This document shows positions 7,328 to 14,134 of a DNA stretch of 14,134 bases, one piece after another (the stretch's first letter is position 1; every line of letters starts with the position of its first letter). The stretch comes from Candidatus Omnitrophota bacterium. Its GTDB lineage: Bacteria > Omnitrophota > Gorgyraeia > Velamenicoccales > JABMQK01. Where the stretch lies: the NCBI GenBank assembly GCA_028712915.1, contig JAQTPJ010000009.1, positions 1 through 14,134 of the forward strand, in the 5' to 3' direction. The position numbers were made by a program, and so were the translations under genes. The notes under the pieces are model-generated. The model saw only the letters and a list, made by a program, of their open reading frames with translations. It did no database searches and was not told where the DNA came from.

Positions 7328-8163
7328 CTCAAATAATTCAACAATTCGGAAACTACCTCCTTAAGCTGTTTTCTGTGGACAATCATATCTATAAGGCCGT
7401 GCTCAAGCATAAATTCAGAACGCTGGAACCCCTGCGGCAATTTCTGTTTGATTGTCTGTTCAATGACACGCGGGCCGGTAAAACCTATTAACGCCTTGGG
7501 CTCAGCGATAATAATATCGCCTAATCCCGCGAAAGAAGCCATTACCCCTGCCATTGTCGGATCCGTAAGTATGGAAATAAAAACCTGTCCCGCCTTATGA
7601 TGCCTTGCTAATGCAGCTGACGTTTTCGCCATCTGCATCAGGGAAAACATGCCTTCATACATGCGCGCGCCGCCGCCTGAGCCTGAAACTATTATAATCG
7701 GTAATTTTTTTGCGGTAGCATACTCGATTGCCCGGGTAATCTTCTCGCCTACCACCGAACCCATAGAACCCATAATAAAACGCGAATCCGTCACCGCCAG
7801 CGAAATTTTCTTTTTGTTTAGTTCTCCTTCTCCGGTTATTACCGCTTCTTTCAAATCAGTGTCCTTCTGGTCTTCTTCTAATTTCTCTTTGTAACTCTTG
7901 TGGCCTTGAAAATTCAAAGGGTCTGCTGTCTCTATGTTGACGTTGCTCTCCACAAAAGTATCTTTATCTATTAATAAATCTATGCGTTCATGCGCAGTCA
8001 AAGGAAAGTGAAAGTTGCATTTCGGACAGACCCTGCTGTTTGCCTTTAATTCCTTATTGTATATGGGCTGCGAACAACTTCCGCATTTTGTCCATAGCCC
8101 GCGGGGAATATCTTTCTTCCTGATTTTTACTAATGTATACCTTGGTTTACCGAACAATGGCAT
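7324..8163 (-). CDS. accD: Acetyl-CoA carboxylase carboxyltransferase subunit beta
   Basis: AccD pairs with AccA to move the carboxyl group from carboxybiotin on AccB to acetyl-CoA, making malonyl-CoA for fatty acid synthesis. It has 279 residues, the usual bacterial size. Seen: N-terminal zinc ribbon with C27, C30, C46 and C49, then a crotonase-fold carboxyltransferase domain with MGSMGSVVGEK (131-141), a glycine-rich oxyanion loop SGSGGGARM (160-168), GFTGPRVIEQT (228-238), LPQGFQRSEF and EHGLIDMIVHR. Two motifs depart from the common form: SGSGGGARM is one residue longer than SASGGARM, and DPTMAGV (201-207) replaces DPTTGGV. The start at 8163 has AGAAGGG with about 7-base spacing, the site overlapping the stop codon of the upstream DUF1015 gene 12 bases away. 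accA is not in the window. A promoter for the next operon overlaps the end of this gene. Confidence 0.95.
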   Translation of the reverse strand: MPLFGKPRYTLVKIRKKDIPRGLWTKCGSCSQPIYNKELKANSRVCPKCNFHFPLTAHERIDLLIDKDTFVESNVNIETADPLNFQGHKSYKEKLEEDQKDTDLKEAVITGEGELNKKKISLAVTDSRFIMGSMGSVVGEKITRAIEYATAKKLPIIIVSGSGGGARMYEGMFSLMQMAKTSAALARHHKAGQVFISILTDPTMAGVMASFAGLGDIIIAEPKALIGFTGPRVIEQTIKQKLPQGFQRSEFMLEHGLIDMIVHRKQLKEVVSELLNYLS

Positions 8164-8169
8164 ATCAAA

Positions 8170-8177
8170 TCCCTTCT
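8170..8177 (-). promoter_or_regulatory. Shine-Dalgarno site of accD overlapping the DUF1015 stop codon
   Basis: AGAAGGGA on the minus strand, about 7 bases before ATG 8163, includes the last bases of the DUF1015 stop codon TAG (8176-8178). A near-identical AGAAGGGATT leader precedes the DUF1015 start. The arrangement favours translational coupling of the two genes. Confidence 0.7.
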
Positions 8178-9429
8178 ATTCGAACTTATGCGCCACTAAT
8201 CCCGAAAGAAGCTTAGGGTAGAAATATGTGGACTTCGGCGGCATCTTTTCTCCACACAAGGCCACATCCCTAATCTGTTCTACATTTATAGGCCTTAAAA
8301 TAAAAGCGGACTTACTATCATTATCCGCCAAATTTTTAATCTCATAAATATCTTTTGTGTATACTATATCTTCTTTCTTGATTTTTAATAATTGCGCAAA
8401 AATATAAAAATCCAACACAGCCACATCAAGACCTTTAAAACACTTCTTTTGCTTAAAGTAATTATCGCTCGGTTGTTTATCCTTAAGCTCCAGCAAATAA
8501 TAATCCTTATCGTAATATAACCCGAATACGCATTTGCTTTTAGGAGATTTCTTTAGTTTTTCTTCCAAAACCGATACAGAATCCACCTTATGAATCTTAA
8601 ATATATCCTTAAGGCGGTCAAGTCCTATTTGCAGTTTAACTATCCTGTGTATAGGCATCACATATAAACCTTCGGCCTCCATAGGCGTAAAATAAGTCAT
8701 TATACAATTGTAACTTTTATCAGCGGAATATGCTTTATCCTCTTTGCGCATTAAATTAAGGTACATCAGCGATACCTCAAAACGATGATGCCCGTCGGCG
8801 ATAAAAATCTTCGTCTCCTTCATCTTACGGAGTATTTGCGCGATTTTATCTTCGTCTGTCAGCCGCCACACGGAATTCCTTATGCCCTCGACATCCTTTA
8901 ATGCAAAATCCGGCTTTCTTCTAGAAAGATATTTATTGAAAATATTCTCTACGACGCTGCCCTTATCCGAGAAAATAGTAAAAATAGGGCTTAGGTTTGC
9001 CTTTACGTTCTTCACTAATTCCAACCTGTCCATTTTTGGAGCGGTATGGGTATTTTCGTGGGGAAAGACAATCGTAGAATCACTGATATTCAAGAGGGCA
9101 ATGAAGCCTATGCGCGACAACTCCTTGTTACCGCATAAATAATCCTGCTTGTAGAAATATATGGTTTCCTTATTGTCCTGTTTTAAGATGCCTGTTTTAA
9201 GCCATTCATTAAAGAATAAATTAGCCCTCGTATATTTATTGTTAGTATTGTTATCCGCCTCTTCTGATTTATTTAGAATCAGGCGTATAAAATTATAAGG
9301 GCTCTCGCGGTAGTAGTAATCCTGTTCCTGCTTATTTATCACATCATAAGGAGGACATACTGCTGTCGATAAATCCATTATCTTGTCTGGGCTATAGCAC
9401 ACGCCTCTGAACCCACGAATATTTGCCAT
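8176..9429 (-). CDS. DUF1015 family protein
   Basis: It has 417 residues, matching the usual length of DUF1015 proteins, and is probably soluble: no signal peptide or membrane helix is seen. Family hallmarks are the N-terminal VCPPYDVI (24-31), the long conserved stretch beginning HENTHTAPKMDRLELVK at about 124 and ending NLSPIF, and the histidine motif FIADGHHRFE (209-218). The function is not established to my knowledge. The ADGHHR motif resembles those of ParB/sulfiredoxin-fold serine kinases, so a kinase role in serine metabolism is a speculative possibility that I cannot confirm from this context. No serine biosynthesis gene is in the window; neighbours are a FmdB-type protein upstream and accD 12 bases downstream. 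GAAGGG lies 8 bases before ATG 9429. Confidence 0.9.
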   Translation of the reverse strand: MANIRGFRGVCYSPDKIMDLSTAVCPPYDVINKQEQDYYYRESPYNFIRLILNKSEEADNNTNNKYTRANLFFNEWLKTGILKQDNKETIYFYKQDYLCGNKELSRIGFIALLNISDSTIVFPHENTHTAPKMDRLELVKNVKANLSPIFTIFSDKGSVVENIFNKYLSRRKPDFALKDVEGIRNSVWRLTDEDKIAQILRKMKETKIFIADGHHRFEVSLMYLNLMRKEDKAYSADKSYNCIMTYFTPMEAEGLYVMPIHRIVKLQIGLDRLKDIFKIHKVDSVSVLEEKLKKSPKSKCVFGLYYDKDYYLLELKDKQPSDNYFKQKKCFKGLDVAVLDFYIFAQLLKIKKEDIVYTKDIYEIKNLADNDSKSAFILRPINVEQIRDVALCGEKMPPKSTYFYPKLLSGLVAHKFE

Positions 9430-9486
9430 ATAATAATCCCTTCTAAAATCTATCTATTGCCGCGCTATCAAATAATTCCTGCGATT

Positions 9487-9759
9487 TTAATGCGCCGGGC
9501 AATTCGAACAACCCGGATTATCGCCTTTTGCAGCAGGGCAACTACCGGGCTTGGACTTACCCTTGCCGGTTTTATCCTTTCGATAATCTGTGGCGTAGAA
9601 ACCCGAACCTTTAAATATTAGGCCTGCACCGGAACCTATCAATCTCTTAGCGCTTTGTTTGTGGCACTCCGGACATGCCTTGATCGGTTGTGCGGTCATA
9701 TATTGAAACTTTTCAAACTTATGTCCGCAACTCTTGCATTCGTATTCATATGTAGGCAT
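9487..9759 (-). CDS. FmdB-family small zinc-ribbon protein
   Basis: It has 90 residues. The N terminus MPTYEYECKSCGHKFE is the hallmark of the FmdB / CxxC_CxxC_SSSS family, with zinc-ribbon cysteines C8, C11, C29 and C32. A glycine-rich GSGAGLIFKGSGFYATDY segment (42-59), also typical of the family, follows. A basic linker (60-71) and a cysteine-bearing tail (C74, C84, C87) end the protein. Members are often annotated as putative regulators of formamidase genes, but the true role is unclear; no formamidase or amidase gene is here. It sits 24 bases after dnaJ and 57 bases before the DUF1015 gene, with no terminator on either side, so it is probably transcribed with the chaperone operon. Its Shine-Dalgarno is weak (GAG about 10 bases upstream of ATG 9759). 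Confidence 0.88.
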   Translation of the reverse strand: MPTYEYECKSCGHKFEKFQYMTAQPIKACPECHKQSAKRLIGSGAGLIFKGSGFYATDYRKDKTGKGKSKPGSCPAAKGDNPGCSNCPAH

Positions 9760-9770
9760 AATATAATACT

Positions 9771-9790
9771 CATTTATCTACATTTATCTA
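9771..9790. repeat. Perfect tandem duplication of a 10-base unit at the dnaJ stop codon
   Basis: CATTTATCTA occurs twice in direct succession (9771-9780 and 9781-9790). The right copy contains the dnaJ stop (TTA at 9784-9786 on the plus strand). It is probably a slippage duplication and has no evident function. Confidence 0.6.
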
Positions 9791-10938
9791 AATACTTTTT
9801 TTATTTTGTCTGCAAATGAAGAAACCTTATCAACTTCTTCGCCTCTTGATTTGGCGAATTGTTCGATAAGGCGTAATTCTTCTTTGGTTAAATTTTCCGG
9901 CGTCTGGACATTGATCTTTACCAATTCATCTCCTTTAGAAGATGAACGCACGCTGGGAAGCCCCTTGCCTGCCAGCCTAAAAACTCTGCCGCCTTGCGTG
10001 CCTTTCGGTACCTTCATCTTAACGCTGCCGTTTAAAGTAGGCACTGTTGCTTCTCCTCCCATAATTGCTTTTGCCATAGGCACAGAAACTTCGCATAAGA
10101 CATCCTGGCCGTTACGGTCAAAAATAGAATGCGGCTTTACATGCACCAGGACGTATAAATCTCCGCTGCCGCCCTGGCCCTCTTCGCCTTCTCCTCTTAT
10201 ACGAAGATGCGAACCGTGCTCTATTCCGGCGGGAATCTTTACGTGAATTTTGCGCGCCTGTTTAATTCTGCCTTGTCCGTTACAACTTGGGCAGTACGCG
10301 GTAATAATTCTGCCTTGGCCTTGGCACTTAGGGCAAGTTTGTGTCATGTGAAAGAAACCGCTCGACACTGTAACCTGGCCCCTGCCGTTACACTGGGAAC
10401 AGGTTGTTTTTTTAGAACCAGGTTTCTCCCCAGAGCCTTTACAGGTGCTGCATAATTCATAGCGAGGAACATTCAAAACTTTCTCTACGCCGGTATTAAC
10501 TTCTTCCAGTGTAATCTCTGCTTCGAATTCCAGGTCCCTGCCGCGGCGCACCCTTTTCGATCTCCTGCCGCCGCCGCCGAATAATTCAAAACCTCCGTCT
10601 CCAAAAATACTATCAAAGATACTGCCGCCGAATCCACCTGCCAAATCCTCGAATATACTGGAGAAATCTGTTCCTCGGAATATATCTTCGGTAGTATACC
10701 TCTGATCTACTCCGGAATGGCCATACTGGTCATAGAGCGAGCGTTTCTGGGAATCCGATAAAACAGCGTATGCCTCTGAAATTTCTTTAAACTTCTCCTC
10801 GGATTCCTTCTTTTTCTCCGCAGGAACCCTGTCAGGATGATATTGCAAAGCCAGGCTTCTATAAGCCTTTTTTATATCGTCTAAAGAAGCGCTCTTCTTT
10901 ACGCCTAAAATTTCATAATAGTCGCGTTTTGTCGTCAT
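9784..10938 (-). CDS. dnaJ: Chaperone protein DnaJ (Hsp40)
   Basis: It is the co-chaperone that delivers unfolded clients to DnaK and stimulates its ATPase, 384 residues, full length. Domains in order: J domain (about 5-72) with HPD at 34-36, a Gly/Phe-rich region (about 88-125), and a zinc-binding cysteine-rich domain with four CxxCxGxG repeats at 163, 180, 202 and 216 ([32 protein letters not shown]). C-terminal client-binding domains follow (about 228-350, including [18 protein letters not shown]) and a short C-terminal tail. It is therefore a type I DnaJ able to bind clients itself. The start at 10938 is 5 bases after the dnaK stop with no obvious Shine-Dalgarno, so translation is likely coupled to dnaK. 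Nothing appears missing or shifted. Confidence 0.97.
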   Translation of the reverse strand: MTTKRDYYEILGVKKSASLDDIKKAYRSLALQYHPDRVPAEKKKESEEKFKEISEAYAVLSDSQKRSLYDQYGHSGVDQRYTTEDIFRGTDFSSIFEDLAGGFGGSIFDSIFGDGGFELFGGGGRRSKRVRRGRDLEFEAEITLEEVNTGVEKVLNVPRYELCSTCKGSGEKPGSKKTTCSQCNGRGQVTVSSGFFHMTQTCPKCQGQGRIITAYCPSCNGQGRIKQARKIHVKIPAGIEHGSHLRIRGEGEEGQGGSGDLYVLVHVKPHSIFDRNGQDVLCEVSVPMAKAIMGGEATVPTLNGSVKMKVPKGTQGGRVFRLAGKGLPSVRSSSKGDELVKINVQTPENLTKEELRLIEQFAKSRGEEVDKVSSFADKIKKVFR

Positions 10939-10943
10939 CTAGA

Positions 10944-12839
10944 TTACTTTTTGTCTTCGTCTTCAGCGCGGTACTCTGCGTCTATAACATCGTCTTTAGG
11001 CGGTTTTTCCTGAGCGCCGCTGTCCGGGCCTTCTGCATCGGCTTTTGGCTGTGGGCCAGCGCCGGCTCCCTGCGACTGCTGCTTTGCCGCGCTTGCCTTG
11101 TAAATCTCCTCGGCAATTTTATGGGAAGCCTTTGTCAGCTCTTCCATTTCCTTTTTAATCCTGACTACATTCCTATCCTTTATCGCTGTTTTTAAGTCGT
11201 TTAATTTTGCCTCTATTGCGGCACGTTCGTTCGAACTAACTTTGTCGCCGTAATCTTTTAGCGACTTCTCGGTTGCATAGGCCAGATTATCCGCCTGATT
11301 AATAGTTTCTACTTCTTCTTTTCTCTTGGCATCTTCAGCTGCGAATTTTTCCGCATCATGGACCATCTTATCAATCTCTTCTTTGGAGAGCTTCCTGGGA
11401 GCGGTGATTTTTATAGATTGTTCTTTACCGGTGCCTAGGTCTTTCGCGGAAACATGCACAATCCCATCGCGATCAATATCGAATTTTACTTCAATTTGCG
11501 GAACGCCACGCGGAGCAGCGGGAATACCTACCAAGTCAAACCTGCCCAACTCAACATTATCATTAGCCATCTGCCTTTCCCCCTGCAGGACACGCACTGT
11601 CACAGCAGTCTGGTTATCTGCAGCAGTCGAGAAAGTTTGGCTTTTTTGCGTAGGGATAGATGCGTTTCTTTCAATTAATTTTGTATTTACTCCGCCTAAT
11701 GTCTCAATACCTAAAGATAGCGGAGTTACATCAAGCAACAATACGTCTTTTACGTCTCCCTTGATAATTGCCGCCTGAATTGCCGCTCCTAAAGCCACGC
11801 ACTCCATGGGATCAACTCCCCGTTCGATTTTTTTGCCGACATAATCCTCAACAAATTTCTGCACTATAGGCATGCGTGTAGGGCCGCCGACCATGATGAT
11901 CCTGTCGATATCTTTGGGAGTCAATTTAGCATCGTTAATCGCCTGCTCCATCGGATGACGGCATCTCTCGATTATACGCAAAACTAAATCATCTAATTTT
12001 GCGCGGGTAATGGTCATGGTTAAATGCTTCGGGCCCGTGGCATCAGCGGTGATAAAAGGTAAATTGATATCCGTGCTTACGGTCGAAGATAATTCAATCT
12101 TTGCCTTTTCTGCTGCTTCGCGTAATCTCTGTACTGCCATTTTGTCATTCATCAAATCCATTCCGGTTTCGCGCTTAAATTGCCCGGCAATATACTCAAG
12201 CAATACCTTGTCCATATCTGTTCCACCTAATTGCGTATCACCGGATGTTGACTGCACATGAAATACGCCCTGCGCCATTTCCATTATAGTAACATCTAAA
12301 GTCCCGCCGCCTAAATCGAAAACCATAATTTTCTGTTCTTTCTGTGATTTCTCTAAACCATAGGCAAGACAGGCTGCAGTGGGCTCATTAATTATTCTTA
12401 ATACCTTTAGGCCGGCGATTTCTCCCGCATCCTTGGTGGCTGTTCGTTGGTTGTCGTCAAAATAAGCCGGGCAGGTAATAACCACCTCTTCAACCTTATC
12501 GCCCAAATAGGCCTCGGCATCCTGTTTTATTTTCTGCAGGATAAACGCTGAGATTTGCTGCGGTGTATATTCCTTTCCAAAAACCTTAAATTTATGGTCA
12601 GTTCCCATTTTACGTTTTGCCGCCTGGATAGTCCCCTCAGCATTTATAGCTGCCTGGCGCCTTGCCGGCTCGCCTACTAAACGCTGGCCATCTTTGGTAA
12701 AAGCCACATAAGAAGGGAATGCCTTCCCGCTTGCCACGCCTGCGCCTTCAGCAGAGGGAATTATAACAGGTCTACCTGCCTCCATTGTTGAAGCCGCAGA
12801 ATTAGAAGTTCCTAAATCGATTCCGATTACTTTTGCCAT
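10944..12839 (-). CDS. dnaK: Chaperone protein DnaK (Hsp70)
   Basis: It is an ATP-driven Hsp70 of the cytoplasm, 631 residues, full length. Nucleotide-binding domain about 1-363: phosphate 1 motif [10 protein letters not shown] (5-14), phosphate 2 [11 protein letters not shown] (174-184), adenosine motif MVGGPTRMP (316-324). The hydrophobic linker DVLLLD (365-370) is followed by the substrate-binding beta domain with [12 protein letters not shown], then a helical lid (about 483-585), a Gly/Gln/Pro-rich tail and the terminal DDVIDAEYR (616-624). After KRKMGTD (75-81) the sequence goes straight to the [10 protein letters not shown] region, lacking the 20-odd residue insert typical of Gram-negative Dna[10 protein letters not shown] and GGTDMD (205-210) also differ from the usual LGTTNS and GGDDFD. 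A perfect AGGAGG lies 6 bases before ATG 12839. It is third in the hrcA operon, 37 bases after grpE. Confidence 0.97.
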   Translation of the reverse strand: MAKVIGIDLGTSNSAASTMEAGRPVIIPSAEGAGVASGKAFPSYVAFTKDGQRLVGEPARRQAAINAEGTIQAAKRKMGTDHKFKVFGKEYTPQQISAFILQKIKQDAEAYLGDKVEEVVITCPAYFDDNQRTATKDAGEIAGLKVLRIINEPTAACLAYGLEKSQKEQKIMVFDLGGGTLDVTIMEMAQGVFHVQSTSGDTQLGGTDMDKVLLEYIAGQFKRETGMDLMNDKMAVQRLREAAEKAKIELSSTVSTDINLPFITADATGPKHLTMTITRAKLDDLVLRIIERCRHPMEQAINDAKLTPKDIDRIIMVGGPTRMPIVQKFVEDYVGKKIERGVDPMECVALGAAIQAAIIKGDVKDVLLLDVTPLSLGIETLGGVNTKLIERNASIPTQKSQTFSTAADNQTAVTVRVLQGERQMANDNVELGRFDLVGIPAAPRGVPQIEVKFDIDRDGIVHVSAKDLGTGKEQSIKITAPRKLSKEEIDKMVHDAEKFAAEDAKRKEEVETINQADNLAYATEKSLKDYGDKVSSNERAAIEAKLNDLKTAIKDRNVVRIKKEMEELTKASHKIAEEIYKASAAKQQSQGAGAGPQPKADAEGPDSGAQEKPPKDDVIDAEYRAEDEDKK

Positions 12840-12845
12840 ATTTAG

Positions 12846-12851
12846 CCTCCT
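12846..12851 (-). promoter_or_regulatory. Strong Shine-Dalgarno site of dnaK
   Basis: A perfect AGGAGG on the minus strand lies 6 bases before the dnaK ATG at 12839. It is the strongest ribosome-binding site in the window, in keeping with high DnaK output relative to GrpE and HrcA, whose starts have weak or no such sites. Confidence 0.85.
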
Positions 12852-12876
12852 GTTTTATTTGTTCTAAAATATATTC

Positions 12877-13491
12877 TTATTTATCTTTATGCGATTTCTT
12901 GGAAACCTTTACTTTTGCCGTCCTTATTACCTTCCCGCCTAGCATATAACCTTTTTGCAGTTCCTCCAAGACAGTATTCTCCTCATGCTCATCGCTCTCA
13001 GACTGCGTCAAGGCTTCATGCAGATTAGCATCGAACGACTTTCCTTTTGCTTCAATTGCCCTGACATTATTACGCTTTAACATCTCATAAACATGAGACA
13101 AAATCATTTCTATGCCTTTTAAGAAAGCCTCTGAGTCCTGATGGTGGCTTTCTCTCGCTTCTAGGCTGCGTTCTAAATCGTCGAGAATACCCAAGAGCTC
13201 CACGATTATGCCTTCATTGGCATACTTGACGAATTCCTGCTGTTCGCGCTGCATCCTTTTCTTCGCGTTATCAAATTCAGCCTGCAGCCTCAGATAACGG
13301 TCAGAACACTCTTTGAGCTTGCTGTTGGAATCAGCTAAATCTTTCTCTAATTTCTCTATCTCGCTTTTCTTAATCTGCATAACCTTATCATTTTTATCGC
13401 TAATTACAGGCTCTGCGCGCAAAGCATCGCTCTCTTTTTTATCTTCAAGATTACTTTCGCTGACTTTGTCCTTTTTATCTTTATTGAACAT
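12877..13491 (-). CDS. grpE: Nucleotide exchange factor GrpE
   Basis: GrpE releases ADP from DnaK. It has 204 residues, the usual size. A charged, Lys/Asp/Glu-rich N terminus (1-40) is followed by a long alpha-helical coiled coil (about 40-100) for dimerisation, including DRYLRLQAEFDNAKKRMQRE (64-83). Helices lead into the C-terminal beta domain that contacts DnaK, with FDANLHEAL (153-161) and the family signature EELQKGYMLGGKVIRTAKV (176-194). The ATG at 13491 directly follows the hrcA stop (TAA then ATG, no spacer) and no strong Shine-Dalgarno is present, so translation probably depends on hrcA. The dnaK gene follows 37 bases later. No oddity is seen. Confidence 0.97.
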   Translation of the reverse strand: MFNKDKKDKVSESNLEDKKESDALRAEPVISDKNDKVMQIKKSEIEKLEKDLADSNSKLKECSDRYLRLQAEFDNAKKRMQREQQEFVKYANEGIIVELLGILDDLERSLEARESHHQDSEAFLKGIEMILSHVYEMLKRNNVRAIEAKGKSFDANLHEALTQSESDEHEENTVLEELQKGYMLGGKVIRTAKVKVSKKSHKDK

Positions 13492-14134
13492 TTAGAACTC
13501 GTCTATAACCAGTTCTGATAAATAATCCATCATAGGTATAACTCTGCCATAAGCCATACGTTTAGGCCCTAATACCGCAAGCCTTCCTGTCTTTTTCGAC
13601 TTTGAACTTTTGCATTCGCGGATTACCAGAGAGCAGTTATTAATACCCAGGCAATCACACTCATCGCCCACAAAAACTTCCATGGCGTTAGCCATTTTGC
13701 GATTCATTAAATCCAATAGCCTGTCTTCTTCAAGGGCTTTAAATATTGAACTGATGGCGCCCACATTCTGGAATTCCGGCTGCTCTAATAAATAACTCCA
13801 GCCGCAATAATAAATTTTATTCCCATCTTCCTCATTTACTATACCAACATAGTGTGTCAGGTCAGAAATAATCTTGGAGGCATTCTCCAAAATATCCCTC
13901 TTCATCTCTAGATAAGAATCAAAGAAATTACGCAAGGTATCTTTTTCATCTAAAGACAGTTGCGTTTTATGCATCAAATCATTAATATAAAATTTATAAC
14001 CTAAGTCAGTAGGAACCCTGCCTGAAGAAGTATGCGGATGCATAAGAAAACCCTGCCCCTCCAAATCCTTTAATACATTCCTTATAGTAGCCGGGCTTAA
14101 ATCAAACTTATAATTCTCAAGCAGAGCCTCCGAG
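13492..14134 (-). CDS. hrcA: Heat-inducible transcription repressor HrcA, reduced form (5' end cut by right window edge)
   Basis: HrcA represses heat-shock operons by binding CIRCE operators and is thought to be kept active by GroEL. The frame runs to the right edge: 213 residues are visible, counted here from the first whole codon, and the first 20-30 of the protein lie outside. Seen: the end of the winged-helix domain with LSPATIRNVLKDLEGQGFL (12-30) and HPHTSSGRVPTDLGYKFY (32-49), a helical linker ending SDLTHYVGI (90-98), then GWSYLLEQPEF (111-121), NNCSLV (165-170), LAVLGPKRMAYGRVIP (185-200) and the final helix. Canonical HrcA (about 340 residues) carries roughly 100 more residues between LTHYV and the LLEQPEF-like motif, holding part of the GAF-like domain and the inserted dimerising domain. 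Here only about six link them, without frameshift. Extra cysteines occur at 110, 159, 161 and 174. It is first of the visible heat-shock genes and abuts grpE. Confidence 0.93.
   Translation of the reverse strand, partial: SEALLENYKFDLSPATIRNVLKDLEGQGFLMHPHTSSGRVPTDLGYKFYINDLMHKTQLSLDEKDTLRNFFDSYLEMKRDILENASKIISDLTHYVGIVNEEDGNKIYYCGWSYLLEQPEFQNVGAISSIFKALEEDRLLDLMNRKMANAMEVFVGDECDCLGINNCSLVIRECKSSKSKKTGRLAVLGPKRMAYGRVIPMMDYLSELVIDEF

Noticed and set aside
9444..9489. 7-base inverted repeat TAAAATC...GATTTTA between the FmdB-like and DUF1015 genes
   Set aside because: AT-only stem apart from one pair, a loop of about 32 bases and no T-run after it; not credible as a terminator.
9806..10246. 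146-codon open frame on the plus strand
   Set aside because: It lies wholly opposite dnaJ codons for conserved domains, has a Ser/Pro-rich low-complexity look and no family motif: a shadow of dnaJ.
11326..11778. 150-codon open frame on the plus strand
   Set aside because: It is antisense to the dnaK substrate-binding region; its sequence is explained by reverse reading of conserved DnaK codons.
12840..13491. Search for a CIRCE operator within the heat-shock genes
   Set aside because: No TTAGCACTC / GAGTGCTAA pair was seen by eye here or elsewhere in the window; the operator, if any, is expected upstream of hrcA beyond the right edge.

Overview
The window is a compact run of thirteen genes, all on the minus strand, with transcription running from right to left. 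The two outermost genes are cut by the window edges. No gene-free stretch exceeds about 90 bases, and I see no tRNA, rRNA, mobile element or CRISPR array. An LptD-type outer-membrane LPS-assembly protein points to a diderm, LPS-bearing bacterium. The gene mix, modest GC by eye, a Firmicutes/archaea-like short DnaK and two membrane-anchored GGDEF proteins would fit an uncultivated lineage such as Omnitrophota or another PVC-related group. That taxonomic guess is inference only.

Right part (about 9784-14134): a heat-shock operon hrcA-grpE-dnaK-dnaJ. HrcA and GrpE abut stop-to-start, and DnaK and DnaJ are 5 bases apart. HrcA is unusual: it keeps the DNA-binding domain and the C-terminal GAF-like half, but about 100 residues in the middle, including the inserted dimerising domain of the family, are replaced by a few residues. 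The promoter, and any CIRCE operator, must lie beyond the right edge.

Middle part (7324-9759): dnaJ is followed closely by a FmdB-family zinc-ribbon protein, a DUF1015 protein and accD (acetyl-CoA carboxylase carboxyltransferase beta subunit). No terminator is visible between them.

Left-middle part (3901-7327): just past accD is a perfect sigma-70-type promoter, TTGACA / 16 bases / TATAAT. Its -35 hexamer covers the accD stop codon. It should drive a MalK/UgpC-type ABC ATPase and two GAF-GGDEF diguanylate cyclase-like proteins, which overlap one another by 32 and 22 bases. One cyclase keeps the RxxD product-inhibition site and the other has lost it.

Left part (1-3813): a ROK-family sugar kinase overlaps lptD by 7 bases. 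lptD is followed 13 bases later by UDP-glucose 6-dehydrogenase, which is cut by the left edge. A second putative promoter precedes the ROK gene and would give an almost leaderless mRNA, which fits the lack of a Shine-Dalgarno sequence there. Together the left genes suggest sugar activation and outer-membrane/LPS assembly.

Most genes are ordinary core genes. The items most worth a second look are the reduced, cysteine-rich HrcA, the atypical DnaK signatures, and the ABC ATPase / paired-cyclase operon with its consensus promoter.
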